This document shows, piece by piece, positions 36,829 to 47,586 of a DNA stretch of 64,000 bases. Under the pieces are notes generated by a model, which had not been told where the DNA came from, did no database searches, and worked only from the letters and a program-made list of their open reading frames with translations. The first letter of the stretch is position 1, and every line of letters begins with the position of its first letter. The stretch is from Photorhabdus noenieputensis (GTDB taxonomy: Bacteria; Pseudomonadota; Gammaproteobacteria; Enterobacterales; Enterobacteriaceae), in assembly GCF_018448935.1 (NCBI RefSeq), contig NZ_RCWC01000006.1:1-64000 (forward strand), given 5' to 3'. The position numbers and the translations under genes are program-made.

Positions 36829-36930
36829 GCTATCTCCTTCAATTATTGGCGTAGCAGAGCAAAAAGCTGCTCCTCAGTTTTTACAACCACGATTCCATTC
36901 GCCATGCAGCTTTAGCTACCGTTACAGCAC

Positions 36931-37644
36931 TTATTTCTCAGTATGCCACTGTTTATTCACTAAAATGGTGGAGAAATAAGGTAATTTCTGATCGGCATCC
37001 ACCTGATCCAAACGGCACCAGCACTGTTCACTTGGCAATGTAGCATCCGCCATCAATAAAGCATGTTCAAACAAATTCAAGCGTGCCAACAACGCACTCA
37101 CGGTGGTAAAACGGTTATAAACTTTCATCAGTACCACGCAATCATGCGTTTGCAGTGCCTGTTCCAACTCGGCTTCCGGCGCAGTACAAGACATGATCGC
37201 CATCGATTGCTGTTCCATTGCCAGTGGTAATACACTACGCGCGGCAATCGCGGCAAAAGAGGTAATACCCGGGACTATTTCCAGCCACTCTTGCCGACCA
37301 ATTCGCGCCAGCAAAAAGACCCAAGTACTGAATAACATGGCATCACCCAACGTGATAAAACCCACTTGCAGCCCTTTTGCGACTTCATCTTGCAGTTGTT
37401 GCGCCACTTCATCCCATACCGCCTGTTTCTCTTCGCCATTACTGTTCATCGGAAAATGGCAAGTACGAATTTCCGTGTGGGGCAACAGATATTCACGCAC
37501 AATGGAGAGCGCCAGACTATCCCCTCCTTTACGTCCAGCGGGTGCATAAAGCACATCAAGGCGAGCAAGTATTCGAGCTGCACGTACGGTAACTAAGTCA
37601 CTGGCACCCGGACCAACGCCTATAGCATAAAGTCTTCCATTCAT
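36931..37644 (-). CDS. cbiL: cobalt-precorrin-2 C20-methyltransferase CbiL
   Basis: The 237-residue SAM-dependent enzyme methylates C20 of the ring. It has the family's LYAIGVGPGASDLVT start, YAPAGRKGGDSLAL, VGFITLGDAMLFSTW and PGITSFAAIAA. Its ATG shares one base with the cbiK stop (TGATG) and has a strong AGGAGG site. It is the second enzyme acting on the cobalt-loaded ring after CbiK. Confidence 0.94.
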   Translation of the reverse strand: MNGRLYAIGVGPGASDLVTVRAARILARLDVLYAPAGRKGGDSLALSIVREYLLPHTEIRTCHFPMNSNGEEKQAVWDEVAQQLQDEVAKGLQVGFITLGDAMLFSTWVFLLARIGRQEWLEIVPGITSFAAIAARSVLPLAMEQQSMAIMSCTAPEAELEQALQTHDCVVLMKVYNRFTTVSALLARLNLFEHALLMADATLPSEQCWCRLDQVDADQKLPYFSTILVNKQWHTEK

Positions 37645-38438
37645 CACACCACCTCCTGTTGTTCTGCCTGTAATGCGTCAGCCAGATGTTGAACGAACAT
37701 TTCGCGGATCAGCGGATTTTCACCTAACCCCTGTAACCAAGATTGGGTTTTGATCCCAACAGCTTCCAGTTGAGAACGCCATGAATCCGGCTCGTCCGAT
37801 GCCATATCGTTAATCGCATGATCACCGGCCACCATCATTAATGGCATCAAATGTACTTTACGTACTGCCTGCCGACGTAAGCGAATGATGATATGGTCGA
37901 TTTCCGGGTAGCTCTCCACCGCGCCAACCAATGCTGGGAAATTATGTGAATTCATCAGGTGATCAAGGCACGCGTAAGCAGAAAAGGCATGATGGGTTGC
38001 ACCATGCCCCATAAACACCACACGCTCATCCGCCGCTAACGGCGGCATCTGACTTTTGAGGGCAACAAGCAGTTGTTGATAATCGGCAAAACTATTAAGC
38101 AGCGGCGTACCTACGACTAATCGTTGGAAATGACCACTAAAGGAACGCACTTCACTGACGATCTTTTCATATTCGTCACCATTGATAACATGAAGGGATT
38201 GAATAGCCACATCCTGATACCCCTCTTTGACCAAACGTTCCAACGCCTGACGTGGATTATCCACCTGTAAGCCATCACGTCTTTTTAATTTACGGATGAT
38301 CATCTCTGAGGTGAATGCACGATACAGATCGCGATCACGGTAAGCCGCTGCCAGTTGTTGTTCACAGACATCAATATTCTTTTGTCGGGTTTGATGATAG
38401 CTGGTACCAAAACTGATGATTAATAGTGCTTTTTTCAT
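37644..38438 (-). CDS. cbiK: anaerobic cobalt chelatase CbiK
   Basis: The 264-residue class II chelatase inserts Co(II) into sirohydrochlorin. The two histidines used by the Salmonella enzyme fall at His145 (MGHGATHH) and His207 (MMVAGDHAIND), and a glutamate is at 89 in INGDEYEK, so the active site seems intact. It opens with KKALLIISFGTSY. No signal peptide, so it is the cytoplasmic type. Presence of CbiK identifies the early-cobalt (anaerobic) route. Confidence 0.95.
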   Translation of the reverse strand: MKKALLIISFGTSYHQTRQKNIDVCEQQLAAAYRDRDLYRAFTSEMIIRKLKRRDGLQVDNPRQALERLVKEGYQDVAIQSLHVINGDEYEKIVSEVRSFSGHFQRLVVGTPLLNSFADYQQLLVALKSQMPPLAADERVVFMGHGATHHAFSAYACLDHLMNSHNFPALVGAVESYPEIDHIIIRLRRQAVRKVHLMPLMMVAGDHAINDMASDEPDSWRSQLEAVGIKTQSWLQGLGENPLIREMFVQHLADALQAEQQEVV

Positions 38439-38451
38439 TTTATTGCCCTCA

Positions 38452-39237
38452 TTATTCCTGCCAATTGGCTAGGCGTTGGACAAACTCATCCAGCGAACTA
38501 ATCTGCTCTCCGTCATCTCCCTGTAAGGTCGGTGTAGGACGACACACCACAATACAAGGAATATTGAGCGCCAGGCAGGGAGCGACTTTCTGTTGATATC
38601 CCCCTTCGGCCCCGGACTCTTTTGTGATCACCACATCAGGGTGACAAAATTCATACACGGCATGATTGAATTCCGCCGTAAATGGCCCACGCAACGCGAT
38701 AATATGATCGACCCCCAATCCTAACGCTTCACACTGCATCAACACTTCTGCGGTCGGCAATACCCGCACCAACAACGTTTTTCCCGGTAGTAAACGCTGA
38801 TACAGCTCTAGTTGCTTACTGCCGGTGGTTAGCAAGATCCGTTGCCCTAGTGTCCGGGCAACGTCGCAAGCCGCTTCTATACTATTCACTTTGTGCAGCA
38901 GTGGATGGCTCAGTAAGTCAATTTCACTGGGGCGCTGATAACGAGTAAGCCGCAGCGACAAACGACGACAAGCTGTAATCACGTTGCGACTTAGTGCATC
39001 TGCGTAAGGATGAGAAGCATCAATCACCCAACGTACCTTATGCCGATCAAAGTAATCCGCCATAGCCTCGGCATCCATTCGCCCCACCACCACTTCTCCC
39101 TGAATATCACCTGCCAGTTGTCTCCCTGCATCAGTAGCAACAGAGAGACGATAACCTGCTCCTGCTGCGTCTAGCGCCTGACAAAGCAACCGGGCATCGC
39201 TGGTACCACCAAAAACATGGATAGCCGGATGGCTCAT
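38452..39237 (-). CDS. cbiJ: cobalt-precorrin-6A reductase CbiJ
   Basis: The 261-residue NADH-dependent enzyme reduces cobalt-precorrin-6A to 6B. It has VFGGTSDARLLCQAL at the start, VGRMDAEAM, WVIDASHPYA, the TTGSKQL segment and VVITKESGAEGGYQQK. The ATG overlaps the cbiH stop by four bases, and the gene is 13 bases from cbiK. Confidence 0.93.
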   Translation of the reverse strand: MSHPAIHVFGGTSDARLLCQALDAAGAGYRLSVATDAGRQLAGDIQGEVVVGRMDAEAMADYFDRHKVRWVIDASHPYADALSRNVITACRRLSLRLTRYQRPSEIDLLSHPLLHKVNSIEAACDVARTLGQRILLTTGSKQLELYQRLLPGKTLLVRVLPTAEVLMQCEALGLGVDHIIALRGPFTAEFNHAVYEFCHPDVVITKESGAEGGYQQKVAPCLALNIPCIVVCRPTPTLQGDDGEQISSLDEFVQRLANWQE

Positions 39238-39959
39238 AATTCATACCCCCGTGGCGTGATCATCAATCCATCACGGCAATAGGTCGTTTGATTGCCAACA
39301 ATCACCAGACTGGTCATATCCACCGGGGAAAAGTCCATCTCGCCAAACGTGGTGATCCATTTATCCTGTTTTTTACGTCCCGCGGCTTTTACTACGCCAA
39401 CCGGCGTCTGTGCTGCTTTCCACGGCCGCATAAGTTCAAATGCTTTGGCAAGATGTCCTTCCCGGCCACGGCTACGTGGGTTATAGAAACAAATTACAAA
39501 ATCCGCTTGCGCAGCGGCAATAACACGTTTCTCAATCATCGGCCACGGTGTTAGCAGATCACTTAAACTGATATGACAAAAGTCATGCATCAACGGCGCA
39601 CCCAACAACGACGCCGCGGCAATACTGGCGGTAATCCCGGCGACCAACCTAACTTCAAGATCACATTGTTGCTGGCAAACCAATTCCAGCACTAAACCCG
39701 CCATGCCATAAATTCCCGCATCACCACTGCTGATCAAAGCGACTTTACGGCCGGACAACGCCAGATCGATCGCTCTCTGGCAGCGCTCAATCTCCTTACA
39801 CATCCCGGTCTTAATCACCTCTTTATCCATCGTCAGGTGTTTGACTAAATGGGTGTAGGTTTTATAGCCGACAATAATTTCAGCTTCGCGGATCGCCTCA
39901 ATGGCCTCCTGCGTCATCATGGATTCATTACCTGGTCCAATACCGATTACCGTTAACAT
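39234..39959 (-). CDS. cbiH: cobalt-precorrin-3 C17-methyltransferase CbiH
   Basis: The 241-residue enzyme methylates C17 and drives ring contraction to cobalt-precorrin-4. It begins [16 protein letters not shown] and has VGYKTYTHLV, ISSGDAGIYGMAGL, PLMHDFCHISLSDLLTPW and FYNPRSRGR, all typical. The ATG at 39959 overlaps the cbiG stop (ATGTTAA); the open frame 27 codons longer lies in cbiG and was rejected. Confidence 0.94.
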   Translation of the reverse strand: MLTVIGIGPGNESMMTQEAIEAIREAEIIVGYKTYTHLVKHLTMDKEVIKTGMCKEIERCQRAIDLALSGRKVALISSGDAGIYGMAGLVLELVCQQQCDLEVRLVAGITASIAAASLLGAPLMHDFCHISLSDLLTPWPMIEKRVIAAAQADFVICFYNPRSRGREGHLAKAFELMRPWKAAQTPVGVVKAAGRKKQDKWITTFGEMDFSPVDMTSLVIVGNQTTYCRDGLMITPRGYEL

Positions 39960-41014
39960 GATTGTGATACCCCCAAAGTGATAGTGACGCCCTGCTGACG
40001 CAAGGTCCGGCCAACCAATTTTCCTTCGCTCATCAACCAAGCGACGGGTTGTGAAACACTGCCAACCCCCACCGTCTGACGGACAAAATCGGAAGCGGGA
40101 AAACGTTGCTCATGAAGACTTAATTCATTAACACTGAACAACTCAAACGGTACACGCCAACGCTGTGCAAGCTGATTTAGCGCTGGTTCATCCTTTTTAA
40201 TGACAACACTGCCGATGGCACGCAACGCCATCAGATCGAAATGATTTTCCGCCATCTGCTGCTGTAATAGCTCAATCACTGTTTGCAATGGCGTATCCCG
40301 GCGACAACCAATCCCGGCCACCACCCGTTTCGGCACCAGTTTGTAAACCGGCAGAGACAATTCCGGCAATGAATCTCGCCATGTGACACACACCAGCGCA
40401 TCCAGTTCTGGCAATTCTTCCAGACACGCTACCGGGACAAAACCACGGGTATCACACTGCTCGCGTTCACTAAGTAGTGGTTCATCCCACCACAACCCCA
40501 CTTTTTGACCACTGACCAGCATTTGATTTATCACCTTTACCACATGGCGAAAATCCTGCATATCGGCATCTAATTGAGTGGCAAGGGTGTCCAACGCCGC
40601 CATCCCGTTAACGTCTGTAGCTGTTGTGATCACTGGATCAGCCCCCAATAACGCCGCCAAATGGTGAGTCAACGCGTTAGCGCCACCCACATGACCGGAT
40701 AACAGGCTGATAACATGCTGACCTCCTTCATCAATCACCACCACCGCGGGATCATGCATTTTATCGTTTATGAGTGGCGCGAGCATGCGTACCGTGATCC
40801 CAAGCGCGGCCACCACCACCAACGCCGAATAACATGTAAATGCCTCGCGCAATGTGTCGCCAAAGCTGCCATTAAAAGGCGTAAACCCCGGCTCCAGTAA
40901 CTTTTCGCTGGTAAAACAAGTCAGAGGAAGATCAGCTTGCAACCGACGTACTAGTCTGACCCCTCCCGGCGTCAGACAGAACACCGCAATCGATTCATGC
41001 CCGGCGATATTCAT
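39953..41014 (-). CDS. cbiG: cobalt-precorrin-5A hydrolase CbiG
   Basis: The 353-residue protein opens the delta-lactone of cobalt-precorrin-5A and removes the two-carbon fragment as acetaldehyde. It shows [55 protein letters not shown] and the C-terminal [11 protein letters not shown] and [16 protein letters not shown]. The ATG at 41014 is selected by similarity to the Salmonella N-terminus. It overlaps the end of cbiF by 20 bases. Confidence 0.94.
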   Translation of the reverse strand: MNIAGHESIAVFCLTPGGVRLVRRLQADLPLTCFTSEKLLEPGFTPFNGSFGDTLREAFTCYSALVVVAALGITVRMLAPLINDKMHDPAVVVIDEGGQHVISLLSGHVGGANALTHHLAALLGADPVITTATDVNGMAALDTLATQLDADMQDFRHVVKVINQMLVSGQKVGLWWDEPLLSEREQCDTRGFVPVACLEELPELDALVCVTWRDSLPELSLPVYKLVPKRVVAGIGCRRDTPLQTVIELLQQQMAENHFDLMALRAIGSVVIKKDEPALNQLAQRWRVPFELFSVNELSLHEQRFPASDFVRQTVGVGSVSQPVAWLMSEGKLVGRTLRQQGVTITLGVSQSC

Positions 41015-41768
41015 GGCTAAACCCCGCATCGTAAAGCTTGGAATAGTGGTACTCCTCTCCCAAAAAAGCACCGACCAGAATCAACGCGGTTTTACGAATA
41101 CCCGCAGCCTGTACCTTTTCAGCGATATCAGCCAACGTACCACGCACGGTTAGGCTTTCATCCCAAGTCGCTTTGTATACCACCGCGACCGGTGTAGTCG
41201 CTGGATAACCACCGGCTTGAAGACGCGCAGCCACATGTCTCATTTTCTGTACAGAAAGATAAATCGCCATTGACGTTTGATGAGCAGCGAAGGATTCCAA
41301 CTGTTCGAGTGGCGGCACCGGTGTACGCCCTTCAATCCGGGTAATGATCAAGCTTTGCGCCACTTCCGGTACGGTGTACTCCACCCCTAATTGCGCTGCC
41401 GCCCCAAGGAAAGCACTGACACCCGGTATCGAGACAAAACTGATACCCGCTTCGGTCAAAACTTCGCCTTGTTCGCGTATGGAACCGTACAACGAGAGAT
41501 CGCCGGTTTGCAGCCGCACCACCAGCTTACCCGCACGTACACCATCAACCATCAACGCAACAATCTGCTCCAACGTCAGACCGGCGCTGTCATGACACTC
41601 AGCCTCCGGCGGGCAATAATCCAACAGTTCGGTATTAATTAGCGAACCGGCATAGATCACCACCTGCGCCTGTTGCAGCAAACGGTAACCTTTCAGGGTG
41701 ATTAGCTCTTTGTCACCCGGTCCAGCCCCGACAAACCAAACTTTTCGCGGATCAAAATATTCAGACAT
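40995..41768 (-). CDS. cbiF: cobalt-precorrin-4 C11-methyltransferase CbiF
   Basis: The 257-residue SAM-dependent methyltransferase makes cobalt-precorrin-5A. It contains [47 protein letters not shown] and [12 protein letters not shown], the usual four blocks of this subfamily. The start overlaps the end of cbiT by eight bases. Confidence 0.95.
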   Translation of the reverse strand: MSEYFDPRKVWFVGAGPGDKELITLKGYRLLQQAQVVIYAGSLINTELLDYCPPEAECHDSAGLTLEQIVALMVDGVRAGKLVVRLQTGDLSLYGSIREQGEVLTEAGISFVSIPGVSAFLGAAAQLGVEYTVPEVAQSLIITRIEGRTPVPPLEQLESFAAHQTSMAIYLSVQKMRHVAARLQAGGYPATTPVAVVYKATWDESLTVRGTLADIAEKVQAAGIRKTALILVGAFLGEEYHYSKLYDAGFSHEYRRA

Positions 41769-42330
41769 CGATCTTCTCCTTGTAACAGGAAATCAGATAA
41801 GTCGGATTATTCGGTTTAAAATAGTGACCATTACCAAGGGACGCCAAAGTAGAGGCTTGTAATTGTATGCACTCCAAATTACTGACCTGACAGGTCCGCA
41901 AATGTTCCAGCGCATCATTCAGGTTATTCAACAAAATGAAAGTCAGTACCAAACGGCCGCCGGGGTACATGTGCTCCAGCGCCCAATCAATCAAGGCGGT
42001 CAATTGCCCGCCACTGCCGCCAATAAACACGGCATCAGCCATAATATCCAATGCTAACGGAGCTTCCCCCGCAATGATCTCCACATTATGACAACCTAGT
42101 CGTTGACGATTCTCCTCAATCAAGGCCAGTGCCGCCGGGTTGCGTTCAATGGCTGTGACGGTCAGCGCCGGGAAGCGCAACGCCGCCTCCAATGCCACAC
42201 TGCCCGTACCCGCACCCACATCAATCAATTGGCTGGTATCACTGAGTTCCAACCGCTCCAGCGCCAATGCACGTACGGGTTCTTTGGTCATTGGCACTTT
42301 CTGTCCGCGTAAAAATTCATCATCTCTCAT
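41761..42330 (-). CDS. cbiT: cobalt-precorrin-6B C15-methyltransferase (decarboxylating) CbiT
   Basis: The 189-residue class I methyltransferase methylates C15 and decarboxylates the C12 acetate. The start [22 protein letters not shown] (its first 20 residues are diagnostic) and SAM motif [17 protein letters not shown] at about 35-50 are clear, followed by AIERNPAAL and FIGGSGG. It overlaps the end of cbiE by 11 bases; in many bacteria CbiE and CbiT are fused as CobL. Confidence 0.95.
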   Translation of the reverse strand: MRDDEFLRGQKVPMTKEPVRALALERLELSDTSQLIDVGAGTGSVALEAALRFPALTVTAIERNPAALALIEENRQRLGCHNVEIIAGEAPLALDIMADAVFIGGSGGQLTALIDWALEHMYPGGRLVLTFILLNNLNDALEHLRTCQVSNLECIQLQASTLASLGNGHYFKPNNPTYLISCYKEKIDV

Positions 42331-42922
42331 TTAGGATCACCACCACATTCATGTCATAGTCAGTCGTCACCGCTTCCGGCCGCAGACGGTGAATACGCTC
42401 ATTAGGCAAAGAGAGGTTTTCACCAATAATCAATGTACGGCTCAGGCCACGTTCAATAATGGCCTCCGCAATTGCCCGCGGGCCGACGCGCCCATCAGTT
42501 ACCATGCCTACTTTGTCGTGTTGCAAAAGCCAGCCAAAATCCGGGGTACGCCCGTGACTGCTGGTCAGATAGATATCGTTCATATCCAGCGCAGCTTTGG
42601 CACACAGATACTGAATTGAACTGATACCCGGAATGATGCGCAGATCATCTGCGGTAAAATATTCAGACAATAATTTGCCAATGCCATATAACAACGGATC
42701 ACCAGACGCCAATACCACAATCTGGCGTGTACTGTTGTTCTGTAGCCAAACAAGCAAACTGGCAAGATCAGCATCCAGTACACGTGTTTCGTGGGTGACA
42801 CCGCTAAATATCTCCAAGTGGCGTCTACCGCCAACCAATACCTCCGCCTCAGTGATATAGTGCTGTGCCTGCGGTATCAGATACGCAGTATCGCCGGGAC
42901 CAATTCCCACTACGGTGATCAT
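42320..42922 (-). CDS. cbiE: cobalt-precorrin-7 C5-methyltransferase CbiE
   Basis: A 200-residue SAM-dependent enzyme acting at C5. Seen are [43 protein letters not shown] and [13 protein letters not shown], matching the subfamily, and [15 protein letters not shown] further on. The ATG overlaps the cbiD stop by four bases. Confidence 0.94.
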   Translation of the reverse strand: MITVVGIGPGDTAYLIPQAQHYITEAEVLVGGRRHLEIFSGVTHETRVLDADLASLLVWLQNNSTRQIVVLASGDPLLYGIGKLLSEYFTADDLRIIPGISSIQYLCAKAALDMNDIYLTSSHGRTPDFGWLLQHDKVGMVTDGRVGPRAIAEAIIERGLSRTLIIGENLSLPNERIHRLRPEAVTTDYDMNVVVILNER

Positions 42923-44055
42923 CGCATTGCCTCCAAAATGTCATTCAATGGGCGACTAGTGCCAAGTATCTGATTATCAAACGAGAACATGATGGCATCA
43001 CAGCACGGTGGATTAACGGCAAAACGCAGCATCTCACGCATTCGTTCACAAATACGTTCGGCAATACGGTCATAAACCGCTTGCAAGCCTTGTTCTGCTA
43101 TCAGTTCCATCGCAGCTTCCGTGGTATCGCAGTGACTCACCTCTAACAGCAATTCCTGCGACGCCCCCATCAGTGCCAGATAAGCAATCAACGTTTCCAT
43201 GCGACCATCAGCAATATGGCTGTGGGTATGGAAAATTCCAGCGGCCACTTTCACCAATTTGCCGGGATGCCCCACCAACATGATATGGCGGAACCCAAGC
43301 CGTACCGCTTCCTGCAACATGTAACCAACGAAGTTACTCATGGTCACTACTAGCTGACCATCAAGCCCCAATTGCTCACGCACAAAACGCTCACCGTGAT
43401 TGCCCGGTACCAGAATGACCTTTTCAGCACCCGCCGAACGTTTCATTTCTAGTTCTATCGCTAATGAACGTTTCCAACTCTCTTCCGACATTGGCGTGAC
43501 GATACCGGTGGTGCCAATGATGGAAATGCCGCCCAGTATTCCTAATCGCCCGTTGTAAGTTTTCTTTGCCCGCTCTTCACCTTCCGGCGCGAAAATTTCC
43601 ACCTCCGCGCCCCGTAAAGGGCCGATAGCTTCCCGTACCGCTGCTTCAATAGTCTGACGCGGTGTACGATTAATCGCAGAGCTGCCTACCGGTAATCCCA
43701 CGCCTTTGCGGGTAACTGTACCCACACCTTCCCCACCACGTAGATGGATCTCACCGTGGTCGCATAAAGTGACTCGGGCAAAAATCAACATGCCATGAGT
43801 GGCATCCACATCGTCGCCACCGTCTTTACGGATAGCGGCGGTCGCCTGCTGGCCTTCAATCAGAGGCTGTTCAACGTTAAGGCGTAATGTCACACCGGAA
43901 GGGGTAACAATAGAAACGTGATCAATAACTTGCTGACGCAGCACCATTAATGCGGCAACCTTGGCGGCAGCGGTAGCACAGGAGCCAGTGGTATAACCCT
44001 TGCGATACTGCTTACCGTTATGCCAAATGGTGTCCAATTGCATGGTGTCGCTCAT
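42919..44055 (-). CDS. cbiD: cobalt-precorrin-5B C1-methyltransferase CbiD
   Basis: The 378-residue enzyme methylates C1 after loss of the acetaldehyde fragment. It has [20 protein letters not shown] at the start, the [12 protein letters not shown] block, [24 protein letters not shown], and [19 protein letters not shown]. It overlaps the cbiC stop by four bases. Its catalysis is less well understood than that of the other methyltransferases, but identity is not in doubt. Confidence 0.95.
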   Translation of the reverse strand: MSDTMQLDTIWHNGKQYRKGYTTGSCATAAAKVAALMVLRQQVIDHVSIVTPSGVTLRLNVEQPLIEGQQATAAIRKDGGDDVDATHGMLIFARVTLCDHGEIHLRGGEGVGTVTRKGVGLPVGSSAINRTPRQTIEAAVREAIGPLRGAEVEIFAPEGEERAKKTYNGRLGILGGISIIGTTGIVTPMSEESWKRSLAIELEMKRSAGAEKVILVPGNHGERFVREQLGLDGQLVVTMSNFVGYMLQEAVRLGFRHIMLVGHPGKLVKVAAGIFHTHSHIADGRMETLIAYLALMGASQELLLEVSHCDTTEAAMELIAEQGLQAVYDRIAERICERMREMLRFAVNPPCCDAIMFSFDNQILGTSRPLNDILEAMR

Positions 44056-44684
44056 AACACCTCCCGCAATCGATACAAAATGGCATTGATAATCGCCGCC
44101 GCGATATTACTTCCCCCTTTACGACCTGCGGCGGCGATACAAGGCAGCTCACTTTGCATCAAAGCGGCTTTCGATTCCGCCGCGCCGACAAAGCCAACAG
44201 GCACTCCAACCACCGCCAATGGCGAAGCCTGCCTTTCCAGCAAACGGAACAGAGCGGTTGGAGCGTTACCGAACACGAAGATTTTGTCGCCTTCTTCCGC
44301 CAATGCGACATCTACCGCGGCCATAGAACGCGTGATACCCTGCGCTTTTGCCATCGCGACTACACGCGGATCACTGATATAGCAGCGACATTCACACCCC
44401 ATCTGATGTAACAGTGCTTTGTTGATACCGGACTGAGCCATCGTCGTATCGGTATACAAGGTGCATCCCCGACTCAATGCCTCTGTCATGCGGGCCAGCA
44501 CACCCGGCGAGAACCATAAAATATCCAACCAGTCAAAATCTGCGGTGGTATGGATCACCCGTTTAATTACCGCTTCTTGCATCTCATCAACAAAACGATA
44601 ATCGGGACGCTCACTGGCAATAATATCGCCAATGATTGCAAAGCTATTCTGTTCAATTTGCTGAGGTTTCTGGAGGTAGTTCAT
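44052..44684 (-). CDS. cbiC: cobalt-precorrin-8X methylmutase CbiC
   Basis: The 210-residue enzyme moves a methyl group from C11 to C12, giving cobyrinic acid. It contains [10 protein letters not shown] with the catalytic histidine, [41 protein letters not shown] and [15 protein letters not shown]. It lies 14 bases after cbiB and before cbiD. Confidence 0.95.
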   Translation of the reverse strand: MNYLQKPQQIEQNSFAIIGDIIASERPDYRFVDEMQEAVIKRVIHTTADFDWLDILWFSPGVLARMTEALSRGCTLYTDTTMAQSGINKALLHQMGCECRCYISDPRVVAMAKAQGITRSMAAVDVALAEEGDKIFVFGNAPTALFRLLERQASPLAVVGVPVGFVGAAESKAALMQSELPCIAAAGRKGGSNIAAAIINAILYRLREVL

Positions 44685-44698
44685 ATTGTTGCCCTTTT

Positions 44699-45658
44699 CT
44701 AAGCCATTCCGACCAACAGTAAACGCAACAGCGCAAACAACAGTAAGGCCAGTTGCGAAGCGATCATCATCAAATGGATACTGCGCGGGATATCCGTCAG
44801 CGCGATTTTACGGCGTTCATCACCAATCCAGGGTTTATCTACTCGTTCACCAAAATAACAATTCGGACCACCAAGGCGGATACCCAACGCTCCCGCAACC
44901 GTCGCTTCCGGCCAGCCACAGTTAGGACTGGTATGCTGATAACGATCACGCCAGCCAATACGCAGCGCCTGGCGAAAATCAAGCCGGATGAACCAGGCAG
45001 CCGCACTCAATAACAGCCAACTCAACCGCGCCGGTAACCAATTCGCCAGATCATCCATGCGAGCAGAAACATACCCAATGGCGCGATATTCCTGAGTTTT
45101 GTACCCCACCATTGAATCAAGGGTGTTAACTGCTTTATAAGCCATTGCCAACGGCGCACCACCAATCATCAGAAAAAACAGTGGAGCAATAACCCCATCA
45201 ACGCTGTTTTCCGCCACCGTCTCCACGACTGCGCGCGTGATTTGCGGTGTATCCAGTTGAGAAGTATCGCGCCCGACAATCCATGACAATTGCTGACGAC
45301 TCTCATCCAAAGAGCCCTGTTGCAATACGCTATGTACCTCTAGCGCGGTGTCACTCAGACAACGGCCAGCCAACAGGGTATAAATCATCCACACTTCGAC
45401 CAGCCAGCCGACCCAAGGATGAATGGAATTCATCAGCCATAGGCATCCCCAACTCACCAACCAGGTCAGCCCAACAACCACTATCCATAGCCCTGCTCCA
45501 CCAACTTTCAATGCACGTTCACTGTGACAACAGCGCCGAACCGCCCGTTGTACCAGAGAGATCAGCTTACCAATCCAACGCACCGGATGAGGCCAATGCG
45601 GCGGATCACCTAACCAGCTATCGAGCAAGAAAGCAGCAAACCAGGCAGCAAGTGTCAC
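44699..45658 (-). CDS. cbiB: adenosylcobinamide-phosphate synthase CbiB
   Basis: A 319-residue polytopic membrane protein that attaches aminopropanol (phosphate) to cobyric acid. It opens with DSWLGDPPHWPHPVRWIGKLI, and has IVGRDTSQLD, ETVAENSVDGVIAPLFF, VNTLDSMVGYK and HTSPNCGWPEATVAGALGI. Its substrate is made by PduX and CobD, encoded 25 kb to the left. The ATG overlaps the cbiA stop by four bases. Confidence 0.95.
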   Translation of the reverse strand: MTLAAWFAAFLLDSWLGDPPHWPHPVRWIGKLISLVQRAVRRCCHSERALKVGGAGLWIVVVGLTWLVSWGCLWLMNSIHPWVGWLVEVWMIYTLLAGRCLSDTALEVHSVLQQGSLDESRQQLSWIVGRDTSQLDTPQITRAVVETVAENSVDGVIAPLFFLMIGGAPLAMAYKAVNTLDSMVGYKTQEYRAIGYVSARMDDLANWLPARLSWLLLSAAAWFIRLDFRQALRIGWRDRYQHTSPNCGWPEATVAGALGIRLGGPNCYFGERVDKPWIGDERRKIALTDIPRSIHLMMIASQLALLLFALLRLLLVGMA

Positions 45659-47037
45659 AATAGCCTCCTTGCAGACCTCAACCAGCGATCAAGCAGACTC
45701 GGACGCTGAGCAAAATGGATATGAAGGTAACTGGCTAGTGTCTGCTGTACCTGATAGCCGCCGGCCCATTGCTGTATTGCCATCCCGTCACGCCATTTAG
45801 TACAGTCAAAGACGGAAGGCACTGAGCTGATAAAATCAGAATAATGAAACTCATGGCCCCGTAAAATCTCACCTTCTGCGGCCAGCAAAGTGTCAAAACG
45901 GGCCTGTGCCTGACAGTAACCAAAGCGTATCAACCGCTTACCCATATGACTTTCTCCCGGCAGAATACCGGCCATCTGATGACGCGCTCCCTCTCCGTCG
46001 GTCAACGATTTGCCAAGGTACATCAGGCCGCCGCATTCCGCATAAATGGGAACTTGACGATAATGAGCATCCTGCAAGGCTTCCCGCATGGCACTATTGG
46101 CGGCCAACTTAGCGGCATATATTTCAGGATAACCACCACCGAGATAAATCATCTGACAATCAGGTAAACGGCGATCATGCAGTGGACTAAAACGGTGAAT
46201 ACGTACCCCTGCCCGTTCCAATATCTCCAGATTATCTGGGTAATAAAAATTAAAGGCTTCATCATCTGCCAACGCTAACGTTAAACCATCAGCCAATGCG
46301 GGATCAGGCAATGATGGAGTCTCACCCTCTGGTAAAGCAGGACAGTCACAAAGCGCCAATAGACGATCAAGATTGATATACGCTTCCACCTGTTGAGCCA
46401 GCCGCTGCCAGCGAGCATCATTGTCCGCCTGCTCTTGGGCAGGAATAAGGCCAAGATGACGCGACGGTAACGACACATCCTTCATCACGGGTAAACGCCC
46501 TAGCACCGGAACACCACAATAATGTTCAATCGCATGACGAATAAGTTCGAAATGATTTTCAGAATTAACGCGGTTAACAATAACGCCCGCAATCGTTAAA
46601 GAGGGATCAAAACGACAAAAACCCAGCACAGTTGCGGCAACAGAAGTCGATACTGCCTTGCCGTCCACCAACAAAATCACCGGGCATCCCAACTGCTTAG
46701 CCATTGCAGCGCTACTGCAATAATTCGGGTTAGTACCATAACCATCATACAACCCCATCACACCTTCAATGACCGCGACATCAGCATGACGCATATGCTC
46801 ATTATAAAGACCATTAAGCGTCGCTGTTGGCAGCATAAATGCATCAAGATTACGAGATGCTACGCCACATACAGAGCTATGCCAGCCACTATCCAAATAA
46901 TCCGGCCCCACTTTAAACGGCTGGACAGCCAACCCTCTCAGCATCAATGCCCGCAAAATGCCAAGGGTAACCGTAGTCTTACCACAGCCACTACCGGTAC
47001 CCGCGATAACAAATGCCTTCCTGCCTGACCATTGCAT
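45655..47037 (-). CDS. cbiA: cobyrinic acid a,c-diamide synthase CbiA
   Basis: The 460-residue glutamine amidotransferase amidates the a and c side chains. The P-loop IAGTGSGCGKTTVTLGILRA starts at about residue 11; the glutaminase domain has LGGGYPEIYAAKLA and the cysteine in YAECGGLMYLG. The ATG at 47037 is used because the long upstream extension of the frame runs through the riboswitch. It is the first gene of the 15-gene cbi/cob run. Confidence 0.95.
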   Translation of the reverse strand: MQWSGRKAFVIAGTGSGCGKTTVTLGILRALMLRGLAVQPFKVGPDYLDSGWHSSVCGVASRNLDAFMLPTATLNGLYNEHMRHADVAVIEGVMGLYDGYGTNPNYCSSAAMAKQLGCPVILLVDGKAVSTSVAATVLGFCRFDPSLTIAGVIVNRVNSENHFELIRHAIEHYCGVPVLGRLPVMKDVSLPSRHLGLIPAQEQADNDARWQRLAQQVEAYINLDRLLALCDCPALPEGETPSLPDPALADGLTLALADDEAFNFYYPDNLEILERAGVRIHRFSPLHDRRLPDCQMIYLGGGYPEIYAAKLAANSAMREALQDAHYRQVPIYAECGGLMYLGKSLTDGEGARHQMAGILPGESHMGKRLIRFGYCQAQARFDTLLAAEGEILRGHEFHYSDFISSVPSVFDCTKWRDGMAIQQWAGGYQVQQTLASYLHIHFAQRPSLLDRWLRSARRLL

Positions 47038-47129
47038 AGAAAATTCCCGATATATCGATCGGAGAATGAGCGCCAATAAGACGTGCCAACACTGCGCACA
47101 CCACTCGGATGACAACCCGCTTCCCACCG

Positions 47130-47310
47130 AAGGAGTTAATGTCTCATGCCTGTCAGGTCGGTCTTCTGGCTTAGCGTCACCCTTCCCCGCAACCTTCCCA
47201 GTCTTTCCGACCAGTGGCATCAGCGGAGTTGTCAGCATCACAGCAGCGGGGGCTGCGGAGGATTTTCACCTCCTTCCCAACCACACCATTGAGGTGCGGT
47301 ATTAACCTAA
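47130..47310 (-). promoter_or_regulatory. cobalamin riboswitch upstream of cbiA
   Basis: Read on the minus strand, the leader has the diagnostic elements of the adenosylcobalamin riboswitch: the B12 box GCCACTG (47212-47218), AAGCCAGAAGACC (47160-47172), a GGTTGCGGGGAAGGGTGACG stretch, and at the 5' side GGGAAGGAGGTGAAAATCC. The aptamer ends about 95 bases before the cbiA start. High B12 should switch off the operon. The expression-platform hairpin was not resolved. Confidence 0.93.
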
Positions 47311-47572
47311 CGGCGGTCTATTTATTTTTAACGTGGTCTACTTTTCAAGTTATTAAATTATTAGATAACTAATGATATATATTCACTTTTACCATAATAA
47401 CCTTATTAAATTCGTTGAATTAAAATGTAGATTAAATATATTTTTCCATACCAATAAAGCGGCTGATTTTATTATTTTCGGCGATAAACTTATGTGCTTT
47501 ATAACAAAAATCACCGTCAATCTGGTGATAAAGATAGTAGCAATACCCCAACAGATTAATCGTTGATCATAA

Positions 47573-47586
47573 TCAACTATCTATTC
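47573..47586. promoter_or_regulatory. perfect FNR-type binding site
   Basis: TTGAT-CATA-ATCAA is an exact match to the FNR consensus half-sites. A TATGAT hexamer at 47611-47616 places the transcript start near 47622, so the site is centred close to -41.5, the position for activation. It serves the dmsD-like gene and might also act on the divergent cbi operon. Confidence 0.75.

Noticed and set aside
47372-47566. 64-codon plus-strand frame between cbiA and the dmsD-like gene
   Set aside because: No ribosome site, no family resemblance, and it ends at the FNR/promoter region; it looks like chance in AT-rich DNA.
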